Below are positions 1 to 5,229 of a stretch of DNA of 6,218 nucleotides, one piece after another. Under the pieces are notes generated by a model. It was not told the DNA's origin. It made no database searches and worked only from the letters and a program-made list of their open reading frames with translations. Position 1 is the stretch's first letter, and each line of letters opens with the position of its first letter. Made by a program: the position numbers and the translations under genes. Source of the stretch: Acidimicrobiaceae bacterium (lineage in GTDB: Bacteria; Actinomycetota; Acidimicrobiia; Acidimicrobiales; Palsa-688); assembly GCA_003158835.1 (NCBI GenBank), contig PMLI01000078.1, forward strand, positions 3,347 through 9,564, given 5' to 3'.

Positions 1-630
1 CTCTTCATCGGCCGTGAGGTAGTCGAGCACGGTGTTGAACAGAAAGCGGTCGAGCTGAGCTTCGGGCAGCGGGTAGGTGCCTTCGTACTCGACCGGGTTC
101 TGAGTGGCGAGCACGATGAAAGGGACGGGGAGCGGCCGTGCCTCGCCGTCCACGCTGACTTGGCGCTCTTCCATGGCTTCGAGGAGCGCGGCCTGAGTCT
201 TGGGAGGCGTGCGGTTGAGCTCGTCGGCCAAGAACACGTTGGTGAACACAGGGCCCTCCCGGAACCGGAACGCGGCCGTCGAGTGCTCGTAGATGCTCTG
301 GCCGGTGATGTCGGAGGGCATCAAGTCGGGGGTGAACTGAACCCGGGTGAACCGCAGGTCGAGGGAGGCGGCCAGAGCCCGGGCCAAGAGGGTCTTGGCC
401 ACGCCCGGCACCCCCTCAAGCAGGACGTGCCCTGGTACCAGGAGGGCGGCTATCAAGCCGCTCACCGCCGCGTCCTGGCCGACAACAACCTTGGCCATCT
501 CTCCCCGGACGGCAGTGACGGCGTCCCGCGGGCTCACCGGCCCGGAGCCGGGCACTCCCGCCCGCGACTGGGCTGGGGACGGGCCGGGCGGGCCGGGCGG
601 CCATGGGTCAACCTGTGGCGGTCCTTCCAC
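1..630 (-). CDS. MoxR-family AAA+ ATPase (N-terminal 210 residues, cut by left edge)
   Basis: MoxR ATPases are cytoplasmic AAA+ chaperone-like enzymes thought to remodel partner protein complexes, often with membrane proteins encoded beside them. I translated this frame by hand. Visible motifs are the Walker A loop GVPGVAKT (residues 73-80), Walker B VFLADELNR (132-140), sensor-1 ATQNPVE (175-181) and the LPEAQLDRF segment (188-196). The whole run from about residue 40 reads as a typical MoxR core. I chose the GTG at 628-630 because an AGAGG ribosome site lies 6 nt upstream; the gene then overlaps the end of the DUF4350 gene by 23 nt. This gives a roughly 35-residue Pro/Gly-rich leader before the AAA+ fold. 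In-frame GTGs at codons 26 and 32 are alternative starts that would remove most of it. The frame is open to base 1, so the lid domain lies outside the window. Family assignment is very secure; the partner substrate is unknown. Confidence 0.95.
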   Translation of the reverse strand, partial: MEGPPQVDPWPPGPPGPSPAQSRAGVPGSGPVSPRDAVTAVRGEMAKVVVGQDAAVSGLIAALLVPGHVLLEGVPGVAKTLLARALAASLDLRFTRVQFTPDLMPSDITGQSIYEHSTAAFRFREGPVFTNVFLADELNRTPPKTQAALLEAMEERQVSVDGEARPLPVPFIVLATQNPVEYEGTYPLPEAQLDRFLFNTVLDYLTADEE

Positions 631-1732
631 TGAGCACCTCTTCCCGAATCTGCTGCAACGTCCGGGCCAGTACCAGGAGCTGTTCCTCGCCCACCGGGGG
701 TGGCCCGCAAAGAGCGTCTACTACCTCCTGGCGCGGCAGTCTGACATGCATGGCGGCCACCTGGGCTACGGTAGCGGGCTCGGTGCCGGCGGCTTGCCCG
801 AAGCGCGACCGTAACTGGCCGCAAAGATCGTCCCGCAGGAGCGCCGCCGTCTCCTGGCTGCGGCCGTTCCTGGCCAGGAGCCGGCCCGTTGCCACCACAA
901 GTTCGGAGCCCGGCACCGGCACCAGTGGGTCTTCGAGCACGGGCCGGCCCAGACGCTTCGCTTGCCACAGGCACGCCACCAGGAGCGCCGCCGCCAGGCC
1001 GGCGAGGCATCCCTTCACGCGGCTCGGCACCAAGCTCCACAGCGTTGCCGTACCCCCGCCCACTCTGGGCGCCAGGAGCCAGCTCACCACGTAACCCCGG
1101 CCCGGAGCGAGCAGGTTCGCAGCCAGTAGGGCGTTGTCATCGTCAGCCAGGTAGCCGTTGGACCACATGTCGGCTCCGCCGAACGACACGACGACGCCTG
1201 CCCCCTCGTCGCGGGCGATGGCAAAAGCGTCGTGACCCGCAGGAAAGCACGGGTAGGCCCCTTTCGGCACCTCGAGCAGACCGTCGCCGGCGGTGGCAAC
1301 AAGGTGGGCTCCCCGGGCCCATGGCGCCCGGCAGCCCGGCTCCAGCACTGCCGGGGCGGGCGCCACCTGGTCGGGCAAACCCTGCGCCAAGGCCGCACCC
1401 TCGAGGGGCGAGGAAGGGTCGGCGACGATCAGGGTGCCGCCGCGCTGGGCCCAGCGCGTTACCTGAGCCCGGGCCGCGTCGTCGAGCCGGTCGTCCAGTA
1501 CCAGGGCTACACCCTTGCCGATCGGGGGCAGGGCTCCCGACGTAACGAGCCGCGCCCCCAGGCGCTCGAGCAAGATGGCAAGGGCTTTGGCCCCGTCAGG
1601 AGCGACAGAGGACGGGTCGTAGGGCGCACCACTCGACGTTGCTGGCGCAGCCACCAACCAGAACAGACCGACCACGACGACCGCCCCCAATGCCGCCCAG
1701 CCGGCCCGGCGACGCCCGGGCCGGGACCTCAT
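608..1732 (-). CDS. DUF4350 domain-containing membrane protein
   Basis: This 374-residue protein has an Arg-rich N-terminus, a first membrane helix (about residues 11-28), an extracytoplasmic domain, a second helix (about 238-256) and a cytoplasmic tail. The extracytoplasmic part shows DUF4350 features: a PDGAKALAILLERLGARL start (45-62), a VTRWAQRGGTLIVADP segment (91-106), and a GGADMWSNGYLADDDNALL segment (185-203). The fold is probably related to glutamine-amidotransferase-like domains, but I see no clear catalytic site and claim no activity. The C-terminal tail (about 275-370) is helical and charged, with a GRLLARNGRS segment typical of these proteins. The ATG overlaps the upstream DUF4129 stop by 4 nt (ATGA), and a GGGGGA ribosome site lies 6 nt before it. 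The downstream MoxR gene starts within its last codons. Tight coupling suggests that the three products act together at the membrane. Function is not established. Confidence 0.9.
   Translation of the reverse strand: MRSRPGRRRAGWAALGAVVVVGLFWLVAAPATSSGAPYDPSSVAPDGAKALAILLERLGARLVTSGALPPIGKGVALVLDDRLDDAARAQVTRWAQRGGTLIVADPSSPLEGAALAQGLPDQVAPAPAVLEPGCRAPWARGAHLVATAGDGLLEVPKGAYPCFPAGHDAFAIARDEGAGVVVSFGGADMWSNGYLADDDNALLAANLLAPGRGYVVSWLLAPRVGGGTATLWSLVPSRVKGCLAGLAAALLVACLWQAKRLGRPVLEDPLVPVPGSELVVATGRLLARNGRSQETAALLRDDLCGQLRSRFGQAAGTEPATVAQVAAMHVRLPRQEVVDALCGPPPVGEEQLLVLARTLQQIREEVLSGRTATG
637..641 (-). promoter_or_regulatory. Ribosome binding site of the MoxR gene
   Basis: On the minus strand AGAGG is followed by a 6-nt spacer and GTG. 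It sits inside the 3' end of the DUF4350 coding sequence. It is the main evidence for the overlapping upstream GTG start as opposed to the internal GTG codons. Confidence 0.55.
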
Positions 1733-2406
1733 GGTGCGTCCCCCACTCGGAGGGGCACCTGCACCTCTCGCAATATCAACCGGGCCGCCTGATCGAAGAG
1801 CCCCTGTTCGTCGGCGCTGGACGGCTCCTGGCCGTACCAGCAGGTCTCGAACCGCGCCGTCACGGAGGCGAACTGCTGCGCCACCTCTGGCAGCAAGGAC
1901 CTCACCAGCCTCTCGTAGTCACCACTGGTCCTCCCGGGCACCTCATCCAGCAGGCCAATTCGGGCCAGTTCGGCGATCAGGGCGCAGTAGCGGCACCGGA
2001 GCGCCTCCCGGAAACGGCCCCCAGCCGCCAACCGGTCCGCTCGTTCCCGCCACGCCGCCGGGCTCAGTACCTCGCCCTCATCGCTCACCACCACTCCCGG
2101 GGAGGCAACCGGGTGGCGCAACCGCTGAAAAAGCCCGCGCCGGGTGGCGGTCACGAGCGCCGCTACCACGCCCGCAAAGAGCACGGCGAGGACCACATAG
2201 CTTTCCCACGCACTGCCGTAGACGCTGGGCAAGTGGACGGACGGAAGGTGAAGGTGTGCGTGAAGCCAGTTGGCAAGTCTCTGCCACGGGCTGGGCCCCG
2301 GGTGGAACTGGGGCTGGGCCAGGATCCCCGAGACCGTAGTGCGCAAAGATGCCGAGCTCCGGCCCGGTACGGGAAAGCGCCACCGGGCCGCCGCGGTGGT
2401 GAGCAC
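1729..2406 (-). CDS. DUF4129 domain-containing membrane protein
   Basis: This 225-residue protein has one clear membrane helix (about residues 70-87). Before it lies a juxtamembrane segment, SGILAQPQFHPGPSPWQRLANWL, read at about residues 26-48 and resembling the 'iLarpeF...p..rl..wl' stretch seen in actinobacterial members. After it is a cytoplasmic DUF4129 domain (about 115-210). Recognisable parts of that domain are FREALRCRYCALIAELARIGLL (about 132-153), a SGDYERLVRSLLP segment (161-173) and RFETCWYGQEPSS (185-197). The start is GTG at 2404-2406, 7 nt after the upstream stop. No good ribosome site precedes it, so translation is probably coupled to the upstream gene. It ends in the 4-nt overlap with the DUF4350 gene. 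DUF4129 often accompanies MoxR, DUF4350 and transglutaminase-like genes; the molecular role is unknown. Family call is confident, exact start less so. Confidence 0.87.
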   Translation of the reverse strand: MLTTAAARWRFPVPGRSSASLRTTVSGILAQPQFHPGPSPWQRLANWLHAHLHLPSVHLPSVYGSAWESYVVLAVLFAGVVAALVTATRRGLFQRLRHPVASPGVVVSDEGEVLSPAAWRERADRLAAGGRFREALRCRYCALIAELARIGLLDEVPGRTSGDYERLVRSLLPEVAQQFASVTARFETCWYGQEPSSADEQGLFDQAARLILREVQVPLRVGDAP

Positions 2407-2413
2407 GGCCGGG

Positions 2414-3508
2414 TCAGCGGGCGCGCGCAGCCATCACCTCCAGGTCGAGGCCCTCCTGGCGGATGCGTTGATCGAAGTAGAGAAGAGTCGCCAGCATGGT
2501 GACAAGCGCCCACTCGAAGGCCTCGCTGAAGGTGCCGACGACGGCGTCAATAACGGCACGCACGTGAGGGGAGGCCAGCGCGGCCAGGGCGTCGGGCAGC
2601 ACCGCGACGAGGTCAACGGCCAGACTGGCCATGAAACCGCCCAGTAGCGCCGTGCCGAGCACGGGCCAGAACCGTCTCTTGACCAGTCTCCAGCTGCGGC
2701 GCATGCCGGCCACCGGCCCCAACCCTTCGAGGACGATGGCGGGGGCGGTAAGGACGAAGAGGGCCATTACGACAAGCCCGGGCAACAGGCACAGCACTGC
2801 CCCCAGCACCTCCAAGGCATGGACAGCCAGGCTGGCGACCACCAGAGCTACGAACCGGCGAGCACCCAGCCTGGCCACCTGTCGGGTGCCCGGCTGCTCA
2901 CCGATATAGGAGATCGCAACAGTCCTGCAGACGGCGCCGGCCACCACCGGCGTCATGACGAAGATCCCCAGCTGGGCGACCGCGGCCAGCACCACGTCCG
3001 TCGTCGACAACGAGACCTGCTGGTTTTGCAAATCGGTAAGTCCGGACAACAGCTGGCCCAGTCCCGCCGAGTTGCGGGTGGCGTAGGCGCTCATCACCTC
3101 GAACGGCACCGCCAGGGCCAGGAGCAGCGGTGCCAGAGCCCGGGCGTTGGCACGTAGCAGCCTGAAGACACCGTCGATGATGTCGCCGAAGCTCATGGGG
3201 TGAAGCGGCAACGGTCCCGTGCGGGCATTGCCCCCCTTCAGCCTGGGGGGCTGGGCAAAGGTGCCGCCGGCGCCGGCCCGTGGCGGTGGGCTGGGCGGGG
3301 CCCCCGGCGCAGGCTGGGCCCAGGCGGGCGGCGAACCGGACCAGATCCCGGGCGCGGGCTGGGCCCAGCCTGGGGGCGGGGGCGGGGGCGGGGATGGGCC
3401 GGCCGGCGGAGGCGGGGACCAGCCCTGAGGCAACGGCCATCCGGGCGGTGCAGCCACAGGCCATGCCGGCGGCGAAGGTCCACTCGCATCAGGCTCAGCC
3501 ATTTCCAC
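2414..3508 (-). CDS. Multi-pass membrane protein with long proline-rich N-terminus
   Basis: This 364-residue protein has two parts. Residues 1 to about 100 are low-complexity Pro/Ala/Gly/Trp-rich, with seven consecutive prolines at 40-46 and two WAQPAPG copies (48-54 and 63-69). From about 103 the sequence LHPMSFGDIIDGVFRLLRAN opens a membrane domain with roughly six hydrophobic segments (near 122-142, 171-194, 218-240, 241-260, 281-304 and 325-344). It closes with LYFDQRIRQEGLDLE (343-357). Opening and closing motifs match a widespread actinobacterial family often labelled 'glycerophosphoryl diester phosphodiesterase membrane domain'. No phosphodiesterase catalytic domain is present, so no enzyme activity is claimed. 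The start may be GTG 3508 or ATG 3502, two codons later; neither has a clear ribosome site, which fits a leaderless or near-leaderless transcript. It is the first gene of the block ending with MoxR. Gene reality is very likely; function is unknown. Confidence 0.87.
   Translation of the reverse strand: MEMAEPDASGPSPPAWPVAAPPGWPLPQGWSPPPPAGPSPPPPPPPGWAQPAPGIWSGSPPAWAQPAPGAPPSPPPRAGAGGTFAQPPRLKGGNARTGPLPLHPMSFGDIIDGVFRLLRANARALAPLLLALAVPFEVMSAYATRNSAGLGQLLSGLTDLQNQQVSLSTTDVVLAAVAQLGIFVMTPVVAGAVCRTVAISYIGEQPGTRQVARLGARRFVALVVASLAVHALEVLGAVLCLLPGLVVMALFVLTAPAIVLEGLGPVAGMRRSWRLVKRRFWPVLGTALLGGFMASLAVDLVAVLPDALAALASPHVRAVIDAVVGTFSEAFEWALVTMLATLLYFDQRIRQEGLDLEVMAARAR
3306..3368 (-). repeat. Two near-identical 18-bp copies coding WAQPAPG in the proline-rich region
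   Basis: Bases 3306-3323 and 3351-3368 are 18-bp direct copies that differ at one base and are 45 bp (15 codons) apart, so they stay in frame. Each encodes the WAQPAPG heptad of the proline-rich tail. This looks like internal duplication within a low-complexity linker, not a mobile repeat. Confidence 0.75.
3372..3398 (+). other. Potential G-quadruplex tract inside the proline-rich coding region
   Basis: Read on the plus strand, five G-runs occur in 27 bases: GGGGG at 3372-3376, 3378-3382 and 3384-3388, GGGG at 3390-3393 and GGG at 3396-3398, with one- or two-base loops. This meets the usual four-run G-quadruplex pattern. It is the template strand of the gene and corresponds to the seven-proline codons, so the simplest explanation is codon usage. 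Folding in the cell is unproven. Confidence 0.5.
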
Positions 3509-3622
3509 AACTATTACAGCGCGGGAGAATGCCTGCGAACCGGAGGACCACGAGTACCACCCGGCCGCCGGGAACCACCCTCGACTGGGCCTCCGAGGAG
3601 CGCCCCTCTACTAGGTAGCCGC
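3509..3622. other. Intergenic gap between the DUF151 gene and the membrane-protein operon
   Basis: This 114-base gap holds the candidate -10 described separately and a short GC hairpin at 3560-3572 (5-bp stem CCCGG/CCGGG, 3-nt loop) about 50 nt past the DUF151 stop. The hairpin lacks a U-tract on the minus strand, so I cannot call it an intrinsic terminator. A minus-strand open frame crosses the gap from within the DUF151 gene, but its residues look like frame-shadow sequence. Confidence 0.4.
3513..3518 (-). promoter_or_regulatory. Candidate -10 box for the membrane/DUF4129/DUF4350/MoxR operon
   Basis: On the minus strand TGTAAT (one mismatch to TATAAT) ends 4 nt before the GTG candidate and 10 nt before the ATG candidate of the membrane-protein gene. 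A transcript starting about 7 nt downstream would be leaderless or nearly so, which agrees with the missing ribosome site. No convincing -35 is seen; TTCGCA lies 15 nt upstream and is a weak match. Confidence 0.33.
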
Positions 3623-3634
3623 CTAGGTAGCCGC
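3611..3634 (-). repeat. Perfect 12-bp tandem duplication spanning the DUF151 stop codon
   Basis: Bases 3611-3622 and 3623-3634 are identical 12-mers (ctaggtagccgc on the plus strand). In the gene's direction each unit reads GCG GCT ACC TAG, so the last three codons and the stop are duplicated in frame. A ribosome that read through the first TAG would add Ala-Ala-Thr and meet a second TAG. Replication slippage is the likely origin. Confidence 0.9.
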
Positions 3635-4072
3635 CGGTGCCTCCGGCAGGCGTCCGGCGGCTGCCATGACCTCCTCGGTGGCGTACAAGGACGCCCCCGG
3701 GGAGCGGACGACGAGGGCTATAGCGTCCGAGGGGCGGCACGGGAGCAGTTCGACCTGGTCTGCCTTGACCACCTCGAGGGAGGCGAAAAAGTGCCTCGAC
3801 TCCTCGACACCGTTTATGACCGCCTTGCCCAGCTTCCCGCCAAGCAGGTCGACGACGGACAGGAACAGGTCCCAGGTGGAAGGCCGGGGCGGTTGCACGC
3901 CACGCTGGCCGGCCTGGATGGCACGAGCCTCAGCTTGGCCGATATAGATGTACAGGCAGCGAAAAGGCTCGTCCGGCTCGGCCAGGACGGCCAGGCCGGC
4001 CTCCTGCCCCGGGCTCATGGGAACGGCCGCCCGCACTTCCGAGACGACCAGTTCGACGAGGTTTTCGGGCAT
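3623..4072 (-). CDS. Bifunctional nuclease (BFN/DUF151) family protein
   Basis: This 149-residue protein is close to the usual size for the DUF151 family, small proteins for which RNase and DNase activity was reported in plant members and whose bacterial role is largely undefined. Family landmarks in order are YIYIGQAEARAIQ (41-53), GVQPPRPSTWDLF (58-70), an amphipathic LGGKLGKAVINGV region (77-89) and the hallmark CRPSDAIALVVR (112-123), followed by LYATEEVM (129-136). ATG 4072 is the first possible start: an in-frame TAG lies just four codons upstream. The nearest ribosome-site-like sequence, CGGAG, is only 1 nt from the ATG, so initiation is weak or depends on the ComF-like gene 44 nt upstream. 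The stop is doubled by a 12-bp tandem repeat. Activity here is inferred only from family. Confidence 0.92.
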   Translation of the reverse strand: MPENLVELVVSEVRAAVPMSPGQEAGLAVLAEPDEPFRCLYIYIGQAEARAIQAGQRGVQPPRPSTWDLFLSVVDLLGGKLGKAVINGVEESRHFFASLEVVKADQVELLPCRPSDAIALVVRSPGASLYATEEVMAAAGRLPEAPAAT

Positions 4073-4116
4073 GCTCCGAGACTAGTCACCGGCGGTCCTC
4101 ACGACGAACGAGGGTC

Positions 4117-4800
4117 TCAGGGGCGCCAGCGGGCCCTGGCCAGGACCAGGCCGCTGACCTCCACCGCTCCCGCCCGGCGCAAGGCCCGGGCCGTCGAGAG
4201 CAGCGTCTGGCCGGAAGCACACACGTCGTCGATCACGAGGACCCGCCTACCGTCCACATGGGCCGGGACCGGGACCACGAACGCCCCGTACGCGAGCTGT
4301 CTGGCTATCCGGCTGCGTGCCGGCCGTGCTTTCGCGCTCATTGGCTCGGTCTCGGCCACTTTGGCGACAAGGTTTTCGACCGGCCACTCGGCGCCGGCCA
4401 ACCAGGCCAGCTCCGCGCACATGAGCTCCACGTGACCCCACGATCGGTGGGCCCCCGGGCCCAAGAACGTGGGGACCGGGCAGACCACCCCGCACTCCTC
4501 GAACCACGTCGAGTGCCGTCGCAAGAAACCATGCAGAAGCGTCCCGAAGGTCCTCGCCCAGCGCAGGTCTCCCCCGTACTTGTACGAGACGATGGCCCTT
4601 CTCAAGGCGCCCTCGTAGTTGCCCACGGCGTAGATCGCCTCGATCGGGCGCCCCGCCATGGCACACCACGAGTTGCGACAGCCACGTGGCGCGGCAAGGG
4701 CACCAGGGCCCGGGCTGGTCACCCGGGAAGCGGGCTGGCCGCAGGCGGTGCAGAGCCTCGGGCTCGTGACCGCCCCGCCGGGCCTCCCAGGTACTCGCAT
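4117..4800 (-). CDS. ComF-like phosphoribosyltransferase family protein
   Basis: This 227-residue protein has the ComF layout: an N-terminal zinc-ribbon-like part with Cys17-x2-Cys20 and Cys41-x4-Cys46, a central AIYAVGNYEGALRRAI...YKYGGDLRWA region (55-82), and a C-terminal type I phosphoribosyltransferase core. The PRPP loop is VLVIDDVCASGQT (187-199), with adjacent acidic residues Asp191-Asp192. ComF proteins are associated with DNA uptake in competent bacteria, but homologues are common where competence is unknown and their substrate is unsettled. Where ComF proteins usually carry an RGFNQ-type motif, this one reads RSWGHVE (119-125), so it may be a divergent subgroup. ATG 4800 is the only convincing start and lacks a good ribosome site. 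It lies 71 nt after the acyl carrier protein gene and 44 nt before the DUF151 gene, on the same strand as both. Family call is good, biological role open. Confidence 0.88.
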   Translation of the reverse strand: MRVPGRPGGAVTSPRLCTACGQPASRVTSPGPGALAAPRGCRNSWCAMAGRPIEAIYAVGNYEGALRRAIVSYKYGGDLRWARTFGTLLHGFLRRHSTWFEECGVVCPVPTFLGPGAHRSWGHVELMCAELAWLAGAEWPVENLVAKVAETEPMSAKARPARSRIARQLAYGAFVVPVPAHVDGRRVLVIDDVCASGQTLLSTARALRRAGAVEVSGLVLARARWRP

Positions 4801-4836
4801 ATCGCCGTCACTCTGCCACCGAGGGGTGACGGGAAC

Positions 4837-4857
4837 CCGCCGAGGTGGGCGCGGCGG
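4837..4857 (-). terminator. Possible hairpin between the acyl carrier protein and ComF-like genes
   Basis: CCGCCG (4837-4842) and CGGCGG (4852-4857) form a 6-bp all-GC stem with a 9-nt loop, 15 nt past the acyl carrier protein stop. Only a short GTT follows on the minus strand, so it could be a weak terminator or attenuator, or chance in GC-rich DNA. Confidence 0.25.
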
Positions 4858-4871
4858 CCCTCAGCCGAGGC

Positions 4872-5117
4872 TCAGACGCCGACCAGTTCGGCCACGATCT
4901 CAAATGCCTGGCCGACGGTGCTCAACTTGCTGGGGTCGACGTCGGGCAGCCGGATAGAAAAGGCGTCGTTTAGCGCCAGGGTGATCTCCACTACGGCCAG
5001 GCTGTCGGCGTCCAGGTCCTCGGCCCAGCGCGCCTCAGGCGTCACTTGCGCCGGGTCTATGTCCAAAACTTCGGCCACGCAGCCCTGAAAGGTTGTGAAA
5101 GCCTCTTCACGGCCCAT
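4872..5117 (-). CDS. acpP: Acyl carrier protein
   Basis: This 81-residue protein is the normal length for a type II fatty-acid synthase carrier. It tethers growing acyl chains through a 4'-phosphopantetheine arm. The attachment motif is DLDADSLAVVE, with Ser39 as the predicted modification site. Upstream is a typical helix-1 sequence with VAEVLDIDPAQVTPEA, and the tail FEIVAELVGV closes the fold. An open frame extends upstream to 5276, but ATG 5115-5117 has GGAGGG at an ideal 7-nt spacing. ATG 5130-5132 would add five residues and has no ribosome site. The earlier residues are low-quality and lie in the promoter region. The gene is divergent from the enoyl-ACP reductase, whose substrate it would carry. 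An actinobacterial polyketide-type carrier is possible but less likely beside fabI and fabG. Confidence 0.93.
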   Translation of the reverse strand: MGREEAFTTFQGCVAEVLDIDPAQVTPEARWAEDLDADSLAVVEITLALNDAFSIRLPDVDPSKLSTVGQAFEIVAELVGV

Positions 5118-5124
5118 CTCTTTG

Positions 5125-5130
5125 CCCTCC
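5125..5130 (-). promoter_or_regulatory. Ribosome binding site of the acyl carrier protein gene
   Basis: GGAGGG on the minus strand is followed by 7 nt and the ATG at 5117. It is the strongest ribosome site in the window and decides the start. The high strength fits a protein that cells usually need in large amounts. Confidence 0.8.
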
Positions 5131-5215
5131 ATCGGGACAGAGGCTAGCCGAGAGGTCGGGGGGGTGGGGATCTTCCCGGCCGCGTGCCGCACGGGCAGGG
5201 ATCCGGAGCGGCCAG

Positions 5216-5221
5216 TAACGT
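5216..5221 (+). promoter_or_regulatory. Candidate -10 box for fabI (possible leaderless transcript)
   Basis: TAACGT fits the actinobacterial TANNNT -10 pattern and ends 8 nt before the fabI ATG. Transcription would then begin at or next to the A of the start codon. No ribosome site is visible before this ATG, which supports a leaderless message. A -35 box is not apparent. Confidence 0.4.
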
Positions 5222-5229
5222 TTCCTTCC

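Larger units (their letters stand above)
5118..5229. promoter_or_regulatory. Divergent intergenic region between acyl carrier protein and fabI
   Basis: This 112-base region must contain promoters for both directions. On the minus strand TAGCCT (5141-5146) is a possible -10 for the carrier gene. On the plus strand TAACGT (5216-5221) is a possible -10 for fabI. Near the middle are small dyads: CGTG-CCG-CACG at 5183-5193, and an overlapping TGCC-GCACG-GGCA at 5185-5197. Either could be a regulator site, but short dyads are common in such DNA. I recognise no known operator. Confidence 0.5.

Noticed and set aside
1639..2502. A 287-codon plus-strand open frame
   Set aside because: It is antisense to the DUF4129 gene and the ends of its neighbours, has Arg/Pro/Gly-rich composition and no recognisable motif.
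3560..3572. A GC hairpin as terminator of the DUF151 gene
   Set aside because: The stem is only 5 bp with a 3-nt loop and no U-tract; such hairpins are expected by chance in this composition.
3495..3740. An 81-codon minus-strand frame crossing the 3509-3622 gap
   Set aside because: Half of it overlaps the DUF151 gene in another frame, its residues look random and Arg/Gly-rich, and no ribosome site precedes it.
3200..4435. A 411-codon open frame on the plus strand
   Set aside because: It covers the opposite strand of three well-supported genes, is dominated by Arg/Gly/Pro, shows no domain, and arises from GC-rich codon bias.
4258..5088. A 276-codon plus-strand open frame
   Set aside because: It is antisense to the ComF-like gene and most of the acyl carrier protein gene, with no plausible protein pattern.
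5095..5229. A 45-residue N-terminal extension of the enoyl reductase
   Set aside because: Homology to the family begins at MSLLQGKRLL, the extension is unlike any reductase leader, and it overlaps the acyl carrier gene.
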